From the NCBI GenBank assembly GCA_934621485.1, contig CAKTUS010000112.1, positions 1 to 8,066 on the forward strand: DNA of 8,066 nt. The letters run 5' to 3'. Under the pieces are notes generated by a model. That model worked only from the letters and a program-made list of their open reading frames with translations, ran no database searches and had not been told where the DNA came from. Numbering within the stretch: the stretch's first letter is position 1; every line of letters begins with the position of its first letter. The position numbers and the translations under genes were made by a program. This stretch comes from an uncultured Clostridia bacterium. Lineage in GTDB: Bacteria > Bacillota > Clostridia > Christensenellales > Aristaeellaceae. Shown piece by piece: positions 1 through 6,537 of this stretch.

Positions 1-18
1 GGTGTGGGGCCCCCGGGA

Positions 19-1983
19 CTAAGCGACGGATGCTTTCGTGCGCACGCTGACCCGGAATCCCTCCAACGGAATCACCGCCAGCATCTGTTTTCCTGAGAAA
101 CCTGTGGTGTTCAGCAAAGCCAGTGTTTCTCCGGCAGCAGCATCCGCCCAAATAATCTGTACCGTATAGGGTGCATTTGTTTGAATGTCTTGCGTCAGGT
201 TCATTGCAGTCAACAGGTCTTTCAAAACAAGCGGGCACTCATAGATTCCATAATTGCGATACAATCGTCCGATGGCCCATGGGAGGACAGCGAAGCGGTT
301 TTCCACCAGATACAGGCCGTACTCATCCGTCATTTCCGCAATGTTGCAAAACTCCGGCTTGTTGTTCTTGGGACCTTTGCGCCGGCGCATATCGACCGTT
401 TGTTTTTCCAGTCTCTCCTTAGGCCGAATTACGCTCCAATCGTAAATAATGCCCACAAGTCCAGTATCTGGCAGGGAAGGATACAATTCGCGTTTTTGCA
501 AAAGCACATATCCGTCCACCGGCTTTTTTTCTTCCACGGTAAAGGGCAAGCATTTCAGCCTTGTTCCACATTCGCGTCCTTCACCATCTTTCGTAGGCAA
601 CGCCCCAGTCACCAGCAGACGTCCGCCTCGCTTTACAAATCCATCCACTGCTTTTGCCTGTTCCTCATCCAGACAGGTTACACCAGGCAGAATCATTACC
701 TCATAACGGTCTAAAGGCGCATCCCGTAGAAAACCGTCATGTAAAACATCAAAAGGAATATGCATATGCGTTAACGCTTCATAAATGCCACGGTACTCAT
801 CACCGCAAATCGTAGGCGTTACCATACCATGCAAGTCGCCTGGTGAAAAAGCTGTCTGATCATCCCGGGAATCGTAGTCGTTGGACTTTTGCGAATAAAC
901 AAGCGCAACGCGATTTTTCAGCCGCAGGCCGTCAAAGCAGTCCTCGTTATCACAAAGAAAGCGATAGGTTTTCCGAAGAGGTTCCAGACCCTTTTTGTCC
1001 TCCTGGTCAAAGGTACCAATCATATTGATGGTTGGTCCTCCGCCATGGCAGGCTGCCTGCATTATATCGTATACATACTTGGCTGGCGGCGTAACGGCAT
1101 TGCGTCCAAACTGGCAGGCTTGATGAATACACAGCATGGCCGGCTTGCTAATGGTATTGGTCGCCGCCGCGTTTTCTCCCGGAAGATAAGTCCAGTAGGG
1201 CTGCGCTCGAAACAGATGTGTAACGGTTTCGCTCACCTGAATATCCTCGGCCTCTGTAAACAGTCGTCCATCCCAGCCAGACAGGCTGTTAAACATGGGC
1301 CGTTCTGTGCAGAAGCTTCCAACAGGAGCCAGCACCGCATCTGGATTATGCCTGTGAACGGCTTCCCGAACCCGGGTAAAGTACGCTGCCATTTCCCTAT
1401 AACGGTAGCGCATATACTCGCGTCCTTCCTCCGTATTGACCAGCAGACGGTCCGGCAACTCATGGCCGGTGGTTTTTCGATAACGCTCCTTGCAGACTTC
1501 ACAATGGCAAAAGCCAAAATGATTCGCGTTATAAAACAAGCCGTCCGGTTTATACCGGGTCATCAGTTCATCAATCAGCTGAAAGTTGTACTCCTGCCAC
1601 ATAGGAGAAAAGAAGCAGCTTTGCGGCATACCAAGGTCAGTCACCGCTTTTCCCTCAGCGTCTCGCCGAAGCCAGTCCGGATGCTCATGAACATCTTTTT
1701 CGCTCAGATTGCTCACATCCAAGCGAAGAAGGACTTTCATTCCATACTGATGCGCATAATGCATGACTTGAGATACATAATCCGTTTTTAGGTAAGGGTT
1801 ATGCGGCTGGCGAGAAATACTGCTTTCATACCAGCACATAATTCCGCCGGCATTTGCAACAATCACATTGGTACCATATTCGGCTTGAGTGCGAATCAGT
1901 TGCTCCACATCCATCTTTTCTGCATCGGTAGCTCGAAGATTGTTTTGAATGATTCGCAATGGTTTTTTCCAGAAACGGTCCAT
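19..1983 (-). CDS. GHL6-type putative glycoside hydrolase with beta-galactosidase-trimerisation-like domain
   Basis: This 654-residue protein resembles the 'hypothetical glycosyl hydrolase 6' group. Residues 1-350 look like a TIM barrel and hold the family-like C-x-C-x2-C stretch (C159, C161, C164) after a DGLFYN strand (148-152). Residues about 357-480 resemble the flavodoxin/GATase-like trimerisation domain of GH42 beta-galactosidases (ALVYSQKSNDYD at 360-371, VMILPGVTCLDEEQ at 429-442, GGRLLVTG at 453-460). Residues about 550-654 look like a beta-sandwich. No signal peptide or membrane segment is seen, so it probably acts in the cytoplasm on an imported oligosaccharide or glycoside. The ATG has an AAAGAGG Shine-Dalgarno five bases upstream. 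A consensus promoter and a palindromic operator precede it. The family lacks a well-established substrate, so the activity is inferred. The stop is 18 bases from the window edge, so any terminator or downstream partner is out of view. Confidence 0.85.
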   Translation of the reverse strand: MDRFWKKPLRIIQNNLRATDAEKMDVEQLIRTQAEYGTNVIVANAGGIMCWYESSISRQPHNPYLKTDYVSQVMHYAHQYGMKVLLRLDVSNLSEKDVHEHPDWLRRDAEGKAVTDLGMPQSCFFSPMWQEYNFQLIDELMTRYKPDGLFYNANHFGFCHCEVCKERYRKTTGHELPDRLLVNTEEGREYMRYRYREMAAYFTRVREAVHRHNPDAVLAPVGSFCTERPMFNSLSGWDGRLFTEAEDIQVSETVTHLFRAQPYWTYLPGENAAATNTISKPAMLCIHQACQFGRNAVTPPAKYVYDIMQAACHGGGPTINMIGTFDQEDKKGLEPLRKTYRFLCDNEDCFDGLRLKNRVALVYSQKSNDYDSRDDQTAFSPGDLHGMVTPTICGDEYRGIYEALTHMHIPFDVLHDGFLRDAPLDRYEVMILPGVTCLDEEQAKAVDGFVKRGGRLLVTGALPTKDGEGRECGTRLKCLPFTVEEKKPVDGYVLLQKRELYPSLPDTGLVGIIYDWSVIRPKERLEKQTVDMRRRKGPKNNKPEFCNIAEMTDEYGLYLVENRFAVLPWAIGRLYRNYGIYECPLVLKDLLTAMNLTQDIQTNAPYTVQIIWADAAAGETLALLNTTGFSGKQMLAVIPLEGFRVSVRTKASVA

Positions 1984-2004
1984 TGTGACCTCTTTCCTTT
2001 CATT

Positions 2005-2036
2005 ATTTCATTTATTGAAATGATGTTTTATTTCAA
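2005..2036. promoter_or_regulatory. Candidate IclR operator of the GHL6 gene, overlapping its transcription start
   Basis: Three alternating half-sites make two overlapping palindromes. The first, ATTTCATTTATTGAAAT (2005-2021), has 6-bp arms and a 5-bp spacer. The second runs from TTGAAAT (2015-2021) to ATTTCAA (2030-2036), with 7-bp arms and an 8-bp spacer. The block starts four bases downstream of the -10 box and covers the expected start site, a typical repressor position. The 17-bp unit recurs at the dehydrogenase gene (4187-4203) with 15 of 17 bases identical. Binding by the adjacent IclR protein is inferred. Confidence 0.6.
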
Positions 2037-2040
2037 GCTG

Positions 2041-2069
2041 ATTATAGCAAACTTTCCTATACGTGTCAA
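2041..2069 (-). promoter_or_regulatory. Sigma-A promoter of the GHL6 gene
   Basis: On the minus strand, -35 TTGACA (2064-2069) and -10 TATAAT (2041-2046) are separated by exactly 17 bases. Both boxes are perfect consensus. The start site should lie near 2034, giving a leader of about 50 bases. A promoter this strong in front of a catabolic gene implies repression, consistent with the palindromes just downstream. Confidence 0.85.
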
Positions 2070-2105
2070 TCCTTTTTTGACAACTTATGTACAGTGGGTA
2101 TAAGA

Positions 2106-2133
2106 AAACGCCTTCCCTGATTGAAAGGCGTTT
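2106..2133 (-). terminator. Intrinsic terminator hairpin downstream of the IclR gene
   Basis: A perfect 9-bp stem (AAACGCCTT at 2106-2114 with AAGGCGTTT at 2125-2133) encloses a 10-base loop. On the minus strand it runs into TTTTCTTAT. It lies about 185 bases past the IclR stop and 37 bases upstream of the GHL6 -35 box, so it would insulate the hydrolase promoter from read-through. Confidence 0.65.
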
Positions 2134-2151
2134 CAGGCTATTAAAAAGTGA

Positions 2152-2244
2152 AGGCACTGCTTCCTGCCAGAATTCTACGGACTCCGCTCTTAATTCTCCG
2201 GCTACAGCGCCTTTCCCATGAACCAGCGCAGTCCTGTTCGCGGG
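2152..2244 (-). repeat. Dispersed 93-bp structured repeat, copy A
   Basis: Read on the minus strand, this segment aligns without a gap to 7974-8066 of the plus strand at 66 of 93 bases. By section: 32/40 in the first 40 bases, 18/36 in the centre, 16/17 at the end. Shared blocks are CCCGCGAACA, CTGCGCTGGTTC, GCTG and GGCAGG(A/G)AGCAGTGCCT-type ends. The centre has a hairpin with 6-bp arms (2169-2174 and 2192-2197). The distal end can form GAAG/CTTC followed by ACTTTTTAAT, so this copy may also act as a first terminator for the IclR gene. Most of the gap between IclR and the hydrolase is this element; the rest shows no gene. Confidence 0.65.
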
Positions 2245-2318
2245 TGCGGGCCTCCTATAAGGGGGCAATAGATTAAAATGCACTTCATTTTTTGAAAGGG
2301 TAAAGGCCGTTTGGAACT

Positions 2319-3119
2319 TTATGAGTTTGCTGCCATCGGGTTGTTTTGACATTCGCCCCCAATTCGCACCGATATTTTATGAGCAATTTCTGTGAGTAGC
2401 GGTTCCAAGTCGCGCTCATAGCGCATACGAGTCATACGAGCGATAGGGCCTGATACACTCAAACTGGCGATAACTCGTTGGTTTTCATCATAAACAGGTA
2501 CAGCCAAGCAGCGCATGCCAATTTCACATTCTTCATCATCAACCGCATAGCCGCGTTCACGGCACATTGAAAGATCGTACAGCAGATCGCTTTTCGTAAC
2601 AAGCGTATTCTCCGTCAATTTGGGCAAGCCCATTGTAGCAATGAATTCATCCAGCTGTTCTTCCGTAAACTGCATCAAAAACAGTTTTCCGCTACCGGTA
2701 CAATGCATTTGCCCCGTTCCTCCCACTCGCTGCCGAATGGTAACCAGATTTCGGCCTTCAACCACATCAATATAACGTACCTTAAAGCCATCCAGCGTGG
2801 CGACGCAGCAGGATTCGTTGGTTTCGTTGGCTAACCGATTTAAATAAGGGTGAGTAATGTCCCGCAAACTGAAACGATCTGTCACCATTTGGCCAATGCG
2901 TAAAAAACGCATGGTAAGGCCGTAGCGGCGTGGTTCTTCTTCTTCCTGAAAAGCATACCCATGAGCAATCAGTGTGTTCACCATGCGTAAAACCGTGCTG
3001 CTTGGCATGCCAACCGTATTCGCCAGCTCAGATAACCTCATAGGCGAACGAGTCTCAGCCAGCGTTTCAATAATATGAAGCGTTTTTTCCACCGACTGAT
3101 TGCCACCGGTGAGTTTCAT
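2319..3119 (-). CDS. IclR-family transcriptional regulator
   Basis: This is a 266-residue DNA-binding regulator. An N-terminal winged helix-turn-helix (about residues 8-70; SVEKTLHIIETLAE, then LSELANTVGMPSSTVLRMVNTL) precedes the IclR effector domain (about 80-255). That domain holds the typical CTGSGKLFL segment and the signature GMRCLAVPVYDENQRVIASLSVSGP region, here split across about residues 205-229. Length matches the family. A further in-frame ATG at 3143 is rejected because the Shine-Dalgarno AAGGAGG (3130-3136) lies inside that extension. The ATG at 3119 is ten bases from it; an in-frame TTG at 3122 is seven bases away and also possible. IclR proteins usually bind small acids or sugar acids and control adjacent genes. 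Here the gene lies between a dehydrogenase and a hydrolase that share operator-like palindromes, so both are probable targets. Its own promoter is at 3158-3186. Confidence 0.93.
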   Translation of the reverse strand: MKLTGGNQSVEKTLHIIETLAETRSPMRLSELANTVGMPSSTVLRMVNTLIAHGYAFQEEEEPRRYGLTMRFLRIGQMVTDRFSLRDITHPYLNRLANETNESCCVATLDGFKVRYIDVVEGRNLVTIRQRVGGTGQMHCTGSGKLFLMQFTEEQLDEFIATMGLPKLTENTLVTKSDLLYDLSMCRERGYAVDDEECEIGMRCLAVPVYDENQRVIASLSVSGPIARMTRMRYERDLEPLLTEIAHKISVRIGGECQNNPMAANS

Positions 3120-3157
3120 CAATTTCTTGCCTCCTTGGCGCATAAATAAACAATTGT

Positions 3158-3186
3158 ATTATACCATTCTTTTGGCAGTAAGACAA
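3158..3186 (-). promoter_or_regulatory. Sigma-A promoter of the IclR gene
   Basis: On the minus strand, TTGTCT (3181-3186) and TATAAT (3158-3163) are separated by 17 bases. The -10 is perfect and the -35 matches 4 of 6. It lies entirely between the dehydrogenase stop (3218) and the regulator's ribosome binding site, so the regulator can be made independently of read-through from the dehydrogenase. Confidence 0.75.
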
Positions 3187-3208
3187 TCATTTTTATTCCG
3201 AAAAATGA
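3187..3208. promoter_or_regulatory. Perfect 22-bp inverted repeat abutting the IclR -35 box
   Basis: TCATTTTT (3187-3194) and AAAAATGA (3201-3208) are perfect complements around a 6-base spacer. The repeat touches the -35 box (3181-3186). The overlapping 16-mer at 3196-3211, read on the minus strand, matches 12 of 16 bases of the hydrolase operator. It is AT-rich and has no GC core, so a terminator for the dehydrogenase (stop 10 bases away) is unlikely. Autoregulation is the favoured reading. Confidence 0.45.
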
Positions 3209-3217
3209 AACCACCAT

Positions 3218-4174
3218 TTAATTTTTGCATACATTCTGGGGTTCTCCCCGCAGATAAGCCATTACATTATCAAATACGATGTGCGCCCGGCGAATCATAG
3301 CTTCTTGAGAGAGGAAACCCACATGCGGCATCAGCACCGTATTTTTAGCATGCAGCAATGGGTCGTTTGGTGAAATAGGAGGCTCGCTATCAAAAACATC
3401 AATTCCGGCTCCAGCAATGCGCTCCTCGTTCAGTGCCTCCGCCAACGCTGCATTATCCACAATGGGACCACGCGCGCAGTTGATAAACAGCGCCGTTTTC
3501 TTCATTCGGTTCACCATTTCCCGGCTAATCATACCACGAGTGGCTGCGTTATTGGGTGTGTGAAGCGAAATCACATCGCAGCGCTCCATCAATTCCGGCA
3601 ACGTTGTATACTCAATTCCCAATGCCTCAGCTTCAGGATTTACTCTGCGGGAATAGGCCACAACCTGTGCCCCGAAAGCCAAAAACAGCTTAGCAGTAAT
3701 CAATCCAATATGGCCTGTGCCGATAATTCCAACGGTTTTGCCGCAAATCTCGCTGCCCATCAATCCAGCGGAAGTCCCTCCGCTACGAACACATTCGTTG
3801 CCAGCCGTCATGTTTCGAAGCAGAGAAATAGTCATGCCTATCACCAGTTCAGCCACCGTCTGATTGGAATAGTTCGCTGCATTACAAACCATAATTCCTT
3901 TTTCTTTACACGCTTCCATTGCCACATGATCAATCCCGGTAAAAGCAACATCCAGCATTTTCAGCTCAGTAGCCGCCTGTACTACCTGCGCCGGATAGGG
4001 TGTATTCGCAATCATCACAACCTCGCAGCCTTGGCTGCGCGCTGCAAGTTCCGCTGGATCGATGGTTTTTTGACTATAGGACACAAATTCATGTCCAAGT
4101 GCACGAATTGGCTGTGCTAATTCATCCAACAGTTCGTCCGTGATTCCAATGGGTTCCAATAAAGCAATTTTCAC
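3218..4174 (-). CDS. D-isomer-specific 2-hydroxyacid dehydrogenase, probably NADP(H)-dependent
   Basis: A 318-residue cytoplasmic oxidoreductase, expected to interconvert a 2-keto acid and a D-2-hydroxy acid. The Rossmann motif GTGHIG (152-157) follows GKTVGI. The catalytic triad is visible: R235 in CARGPIVD, E264 in FDSEPP, H284 in LMPHVGF. The residues ending the second strand are AYSRR (173-177), where NAD-type members have an acidic residue. A small residue followed by two arginines resembles NADPH-using glyoxylate/hydroxypyruvate reductases, so NADP(H) is inferred. The start is GTG, preceded only by a weak GAGTG ribosome site, which may lower translation. No better in-frame start is seen. 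It has its own promoter (4218-4246), overlapped by a palindrome like that of the hydrolase gene, and the IclR gene follows it. The true substrate (glyoxylate, hydroxypyruvate or a sugar-derived keto acid) is open. Confidence 0.92.
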   Translation of the reverse strand: MKIALLEPIGITDELLDELAQPIRALGHEFVSYSQKTIDPAELAARSQGCEVVMIANTPYPAQVVQAATELKMLDVAFTGIDHVAMEACKEKGIMVCNAANYSNQTVAELVIGMTISLLRNMTAGNECVRSGGTSAGLMGSEICGKTVGIIGTGHIGLITAKLFLAFGAQVVAYSRRVNPEAEALGIEYTTLPELMERCDVISLHTPNNAATRGMISREMVNRMKKTALFINCARGPIVDNAALAEALNEERIAGAGIDVFDSEPPISPNDPLLHAKNTVLMPHVGFLSQEAMIRRAHIVFDNVMAYLRGEPQNVCKN

Positions 4175-4186
4175 CGTTTGTCACTC

Positions 4187-4219
4187 TTTTCATTTATTAA
4201 AATTAGTTTTCATTTTAAT
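4187..4219. promoter_or_regulatory. Candidate IclR operator of the dehydrogenase gene
   Basis: TTTTCATTTATTAAAAT (4187-4203) matches the hydrolase operator unit in 15 of 17 positions. It overlaps a perfect inverted repeat with 8-bp arms, ATTAAAAT (4196-4203) and ATTTTAAT (4212-4219), and an 8-base spacer. The block begins inside the -10 box and covers the start site, as at the hydrolase promoter. The low-complexity AT sequence makes chance palindromes likelier, but the sequence match and the position match together support a shared repressor. Confidence 0.55.
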
Positions 4220-4246
4220 AATATCATTATGACAACATGCTGTCAA
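4218..4246 (-). promoter_or_regulatory. Sigma-A promoter of the dehydrogenase gene
   Basis: On the minus strand, TTGACA (4241-4246) and TATTAT (4218-4223) are separated by 17 bases. The -35 is perfect and the -10 differs from consensus at one base. The leader would be about 37 bases. Confidence 0.75.
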
Positions 4247-4423
4247 TACTAGCACGATAAATCCTTTCTGAAATATCCTTCGTCCATTTTTCGTTCAGCA
4301 TCCGTCTGAAATTAGAGATTACTGTATATAGTATTTTCAAATTCCATCCGACTTTCGCGCGTTCTTCTTTTTCTATTTTTCTTGCAATTTGATTCACATT
4401 TCGCTGACGAACAGTCCTTACAC
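4247..4423. other. AT-rich intergenic stretch with no recognised gene
   Basis: Between the dehydrogenase promoter and the dehydratase terminator lie about 175 AT-rich bases. The only structure seen is a short TTCAG/CTGAA stem near 4294-4310 and a partial repeat of TCTGAAAT. Neither supports a call. Confidence 0.4.
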
Positions 4424-4468
4424 AAAAAAGCTTCGCTCAGTGCTGACTGCACAAACTGGCGAAGCCTT
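4424..4468 (-). terminator. Strong intrinsic terminator of the dehydratase gene, probably bidirectional
   Basis: A perfect 7-bp GC-containing core (GCTTCGC at 4430-4436 with GCGAAGC at 4459-4465) encloses a 22-base loop that can itself pair (CAGT/ACTG). On the minus strand the stem runs directly into six T residues (A run at 4424-4429). On the plus strand ATTCGTTTTTTA follows (4469-4480), so it can also work that way. It separates the dehydratase transcript from the dehydrogenase gene. Confidence 0.8.
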
Positions 4469-4555
4469 ATTCGTTTTTTACGGACTGGTCTTTCAAGTAA
4501 ATCTATCTTACAAGGTTCTCTCGTTCATCCGGCTTATGTCTATGTTCCGTCTCTT

Positions 4556-6277
4556 TTATTCGTCCATGTATCCTCCCTTCATGGGATCTACCGCATGCTG
4601 AGAATAAAGCTTCATAACGCCGCTTTGATACCGAAGCGGCCGCGGCTGCCAGGCTGCACGGCGCTTGGCAAGAATTTCTTCCATTTCCGCAGGCGTTTTG
4701 GCTTCCCCCTTTACGCCAACGATTTCCAGCACACGGTTGGGAATATCAATGTGAATCAAGTCGTTTTCTTCCACCAGCGCAATCGGGCCGCCTACGGCCG
4801 CCTCGGGAGAAACGTGACCAATGGCCGGGCCCTTCGACGCGCCGGAAAAACGCCCGTCCGTGATAAGCGCAATGGTTTTGCCCAGTGTTTCATCAGAGGC
4901 AATCGCTTCCGTTGTATAAAACATTTCAGGCATGCCGCTGCCTTTCGGCCCTTCGTAACGAATGAACACCGCGTCGCCCGGCTGGATTTCATGCCGGAGC
5001 ACCGCGTCGATGGCTTCCTCCTCGCAATCAAAGGGACGGGCGCGCAGAGTAACGCAATACATTTCCTTCGGCACCGCGGAATGCTTCACTACGGCGCCAT
5101 CCGGGGCCAAATTTCCTCGCAGAATGGCGACGGTCCCGTGAGCGCCAATGGGCGCATCCAGCGGCCGCAGGATTTCCTCGCGCTTCAGCCCTGTTTTTTT
5201 CAGATAGACGGCGCATTGCTGATAGTAATTCGAAGCCTTCAGGTCCTCCAGATTTTCGCCAACGGTTTTGCCGGTAACCGTCATAGCGCTTAAGTGCAGC
5301 AACGAGCGCAGTTCTTCCATGATGGCTGGCACGCCGCCTGCATAGTACACATATTCCGCCGGCCAGCGCCCGGCAGGCCGCACATCCAGAATATATCTGG
5401 CATTTTTGTGAATTCGCTCAAACGTTTCCCCGTCCAGATGAATACCAAACTCATGAGCAATGGCCGGCAGGTGCAAAAGCGCGTTAGTGGAGCCCGAAAT
5501 GGCGGCGTGAACAATCACGGCGTTTTCAAAGCTGTCGGCAGTGACGATGTCCCGGGCAGTAACGCCGTCTAGCGCCAGCTTCATAGCCTGTTTTCCCGCA
5601 CGCACAGCTACCTCCTGCAAATCGGGGCAGGTTGCAGGCAGCAGCGCCGTACCGGGAAGCGCCAGGCCCAGCGCCTCGCTCATCACCTGCATGGTGCCCG
5701 CAGTGCCCATAAAGCTGCAGGCGCCGCAAGAAGGACAGGCATGCTGTTTATAATACAGGAATTTTTCTTTCGTAATCTCGCCTCGCTGGCACTGAGCGCT
5801 GTACTTGCCAATTTGCTCCAGGGTGAGCAGATCGGGGCCGGCCTCCATGACGCCGCCCGGCACCACAACAGCCGCCAGATTAGTGCGCCCAATTCCCATC
5901 ATCAGTCCGGGTAGCCCTTTATCGCAGCTTGCCAGAAAAACGCCCGCGTCAAAAGGCGTAGCGCCATTGTGAATCTCAACCATGTTGGCAATCATGTCGC
6001 GGCTGGCCAGTGAATAGTTGATCCCGTCGTGCCCCTGGGCCTGGCCGTCGCAAATATCGGTAACAAAATAGCGGGCCGCTCTGCCGCCGGCCTCCTGCAC
6101 ACCCAGGCAGGCGTTGTTGACCAGTTCCAGCAGATGGGCGCTGCCTGGGTGGCTATCGCCAAAGGTGCTCTCCACAAGAATCTGCGGCTTTTCCAAATCC
6201 TCCGGCGTCCACCCCATGCCCAGACGCAGGGGATCCATTTCCGGTGCAAGCTGTCGAACCTTTTCGCTAGGGCGCAT
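4556..6277 (-). CDS. IlvD/Edd-family Fe-S dehydratase (dihydroxyacid or aldonic acid dehydratase)
   Basis: A 573-residue cytoplasmic enzyme that should remove water from a 2,3-dihydroxy acid to give a 2-keto acid. Visible active-site elements are CDGQAQGHDG (metal-binding D77), SCDKG (cluster ligand C118, metal D119, lysine K120), CPSCGACSFMGT (C181, C184, C187; C187 is the expected ligand), GMPEM (metal E451) and the GRFSG motif (base S478). At the third cluster position of sugar-acid dehydratases there is HPGSAH (G45), so that cysteine is absent, as I recall it is in E. coli IlvD. The ATG has GGGAGGG seven bases upstream. No other ilv gene is nearby; the hydrolase and dehydrogenase neighbours favour a sugar acid substrate over branched-chain amino acid synthesis, but that is inference. 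An extended -10 promoter and a strong terminator make it a single-gene transcript. Family certain, substrate not. Confidence 0.93.
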   Translation of the reverse strand: MRPSEKVRQLAPEMDPLRLGMGWTPEDLEKPQILVESTFGDSHPGSAHLLELVNNACLGVQEAGGRAARYFVTDICDGQAQGHDGINYSLASRDMIANMVEIHNGATPFDAGVFLASCDKGLPGLMMGIGRTNLAAVVVPGGVMEAGPDLLTLEQIGKYSAQCQRGEITKEKFLYYKQHACPSCGACSFMGTAGTMQVMSEALGLALPGTALLPATCPDLQEVAVRAGKQAMKLALDGVTARDIVTADSFENAVIVHAAISGSTNALLHLPAIAHEFGIHLDGETFERIHKNARYILDVRPAGRWPAEYVYYAGGVPAIMEELRSLLHLSAMTVTGKTVGENLEDLKASNYYQQCAVYLKKTGLKREEILRPLDAPIGAHGTVAILRGNLAPDGAVVKHSAVPKEMYCVTLRARPFDCEEEAIDAVLRHEIQPGDAVFIRYEGPKGSGMPEMFYTTEAIASDETLGKTIALITDGRFSGASKGPAIGHVSPEAAVGGPIALVEENDLIHIDIPNRVLEIVGVKGEAKTPAEMEEILAKRRAAWQPRPLRYQSGVMKLYSQHAVDPMKGGYMDE

Positions 6278-6311
6278 GTACTATCCCTCCCGTTTATGAC
6301 GAGGATTTCCC

Positions 6312-6348
6312 GCCGTTTGCCTGCAAATCATAGCACAAACCAAACGGC
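6312..6348. promoter_or_regulatory. Inverted repeat bracketing the dehydratase -10 box
   Basis: GCCGTTTG (6312-6319) and CAAACGGC (6341-6348) are perfect 8-bp complements separated by 21 bases that contain the -10 box. The half-sites are 29 bases apart, about three helical turns, so a repressor dimer could clasp the promoter. No regulator of known matching specificity is recognised. The alternative is a hairpin, but half of it would lie upstream of the start and not be transcribed. Confidence 0.45.
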
Positions 6349-6355
6349 ATCGCAA
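6327..6355 (-). promoter_or_regulatory. Extended -10 promoter of the dehydratase gene
   Basis: On the minus strand, TTGCGA (6350-6355) and TATGAT (6327-6332) are separated by 17 bases, with TG one base upstream of the -10 (TGCTATGAT). The leader is about 43 bases. It is divergent from the MerR promoter at 6538-6568. The 180 bases between the two promoters show no gene. Confidence 0.7.
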
Positions 6356-6537
6356 CACCCTTCTGCTTTCTGTCTCATTGTTTCAGTTTGTCAACGGCGT
6401 TCTGTGTGATCCCGGATTTCTTTCGCTTTGCTTGTTACAGCGCTGCGCTAACCAGATTGCATCCTCTGTTCGCATCCATGTTTGGGTTGAACGATAAGCT
6501 TTCCCCGCCCGCAAGCGGTTTTTCGGATGATTTTCTC

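Noticed and set aside
1..18. GC-rich GGGGCCCCCGGGA segment just past the hydrolase stop
   Set aside because: It could be the start of a terminator or another repeat, but it is cut by the window edge and no T run is visible.
889..1791. A 300-residue open frame on the plus strand
   Set aside because: It lies antisense inside the hydrolase gene, shows no family motif and has no convincing ribosome site. The minus-strand protein has clear domain motifs.
2008..2352. A 114-residue minus-strand frame overlapping the IclR end and the intergenic region
   Set aside because: It runs through repeat copy A, a terminator hairpin and the hydrolase promoter, and has no ribosome site or known motif.
4382..5293. 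A 303-residue open frame on the plus strand
   Set aside because: It runs across the terminator and antisense through the well-supported dehydratase gene. Its product is basic and low in recognisable motifs, typical of a shadow frame.
4556..6277. Calling the dehydratase ilvD
   Set aside because: Family motifs do not separate dihydroxyacid from sugar-acid dehydratases here, no ilvBCN or leu genes are adjacent, and the neighbours suggest sugar-acid catabolism.
6436..6473. Possible third copy of the 93-bp repeat on the minus strand (GCGAACAG, CTGGTT and GCGCTGTA blocks in order)
   Set aside because: The blocks match only with several gaps and the downstream part shows no similarity. Three short matches in GC-rich sequence are not enough to call a copy.
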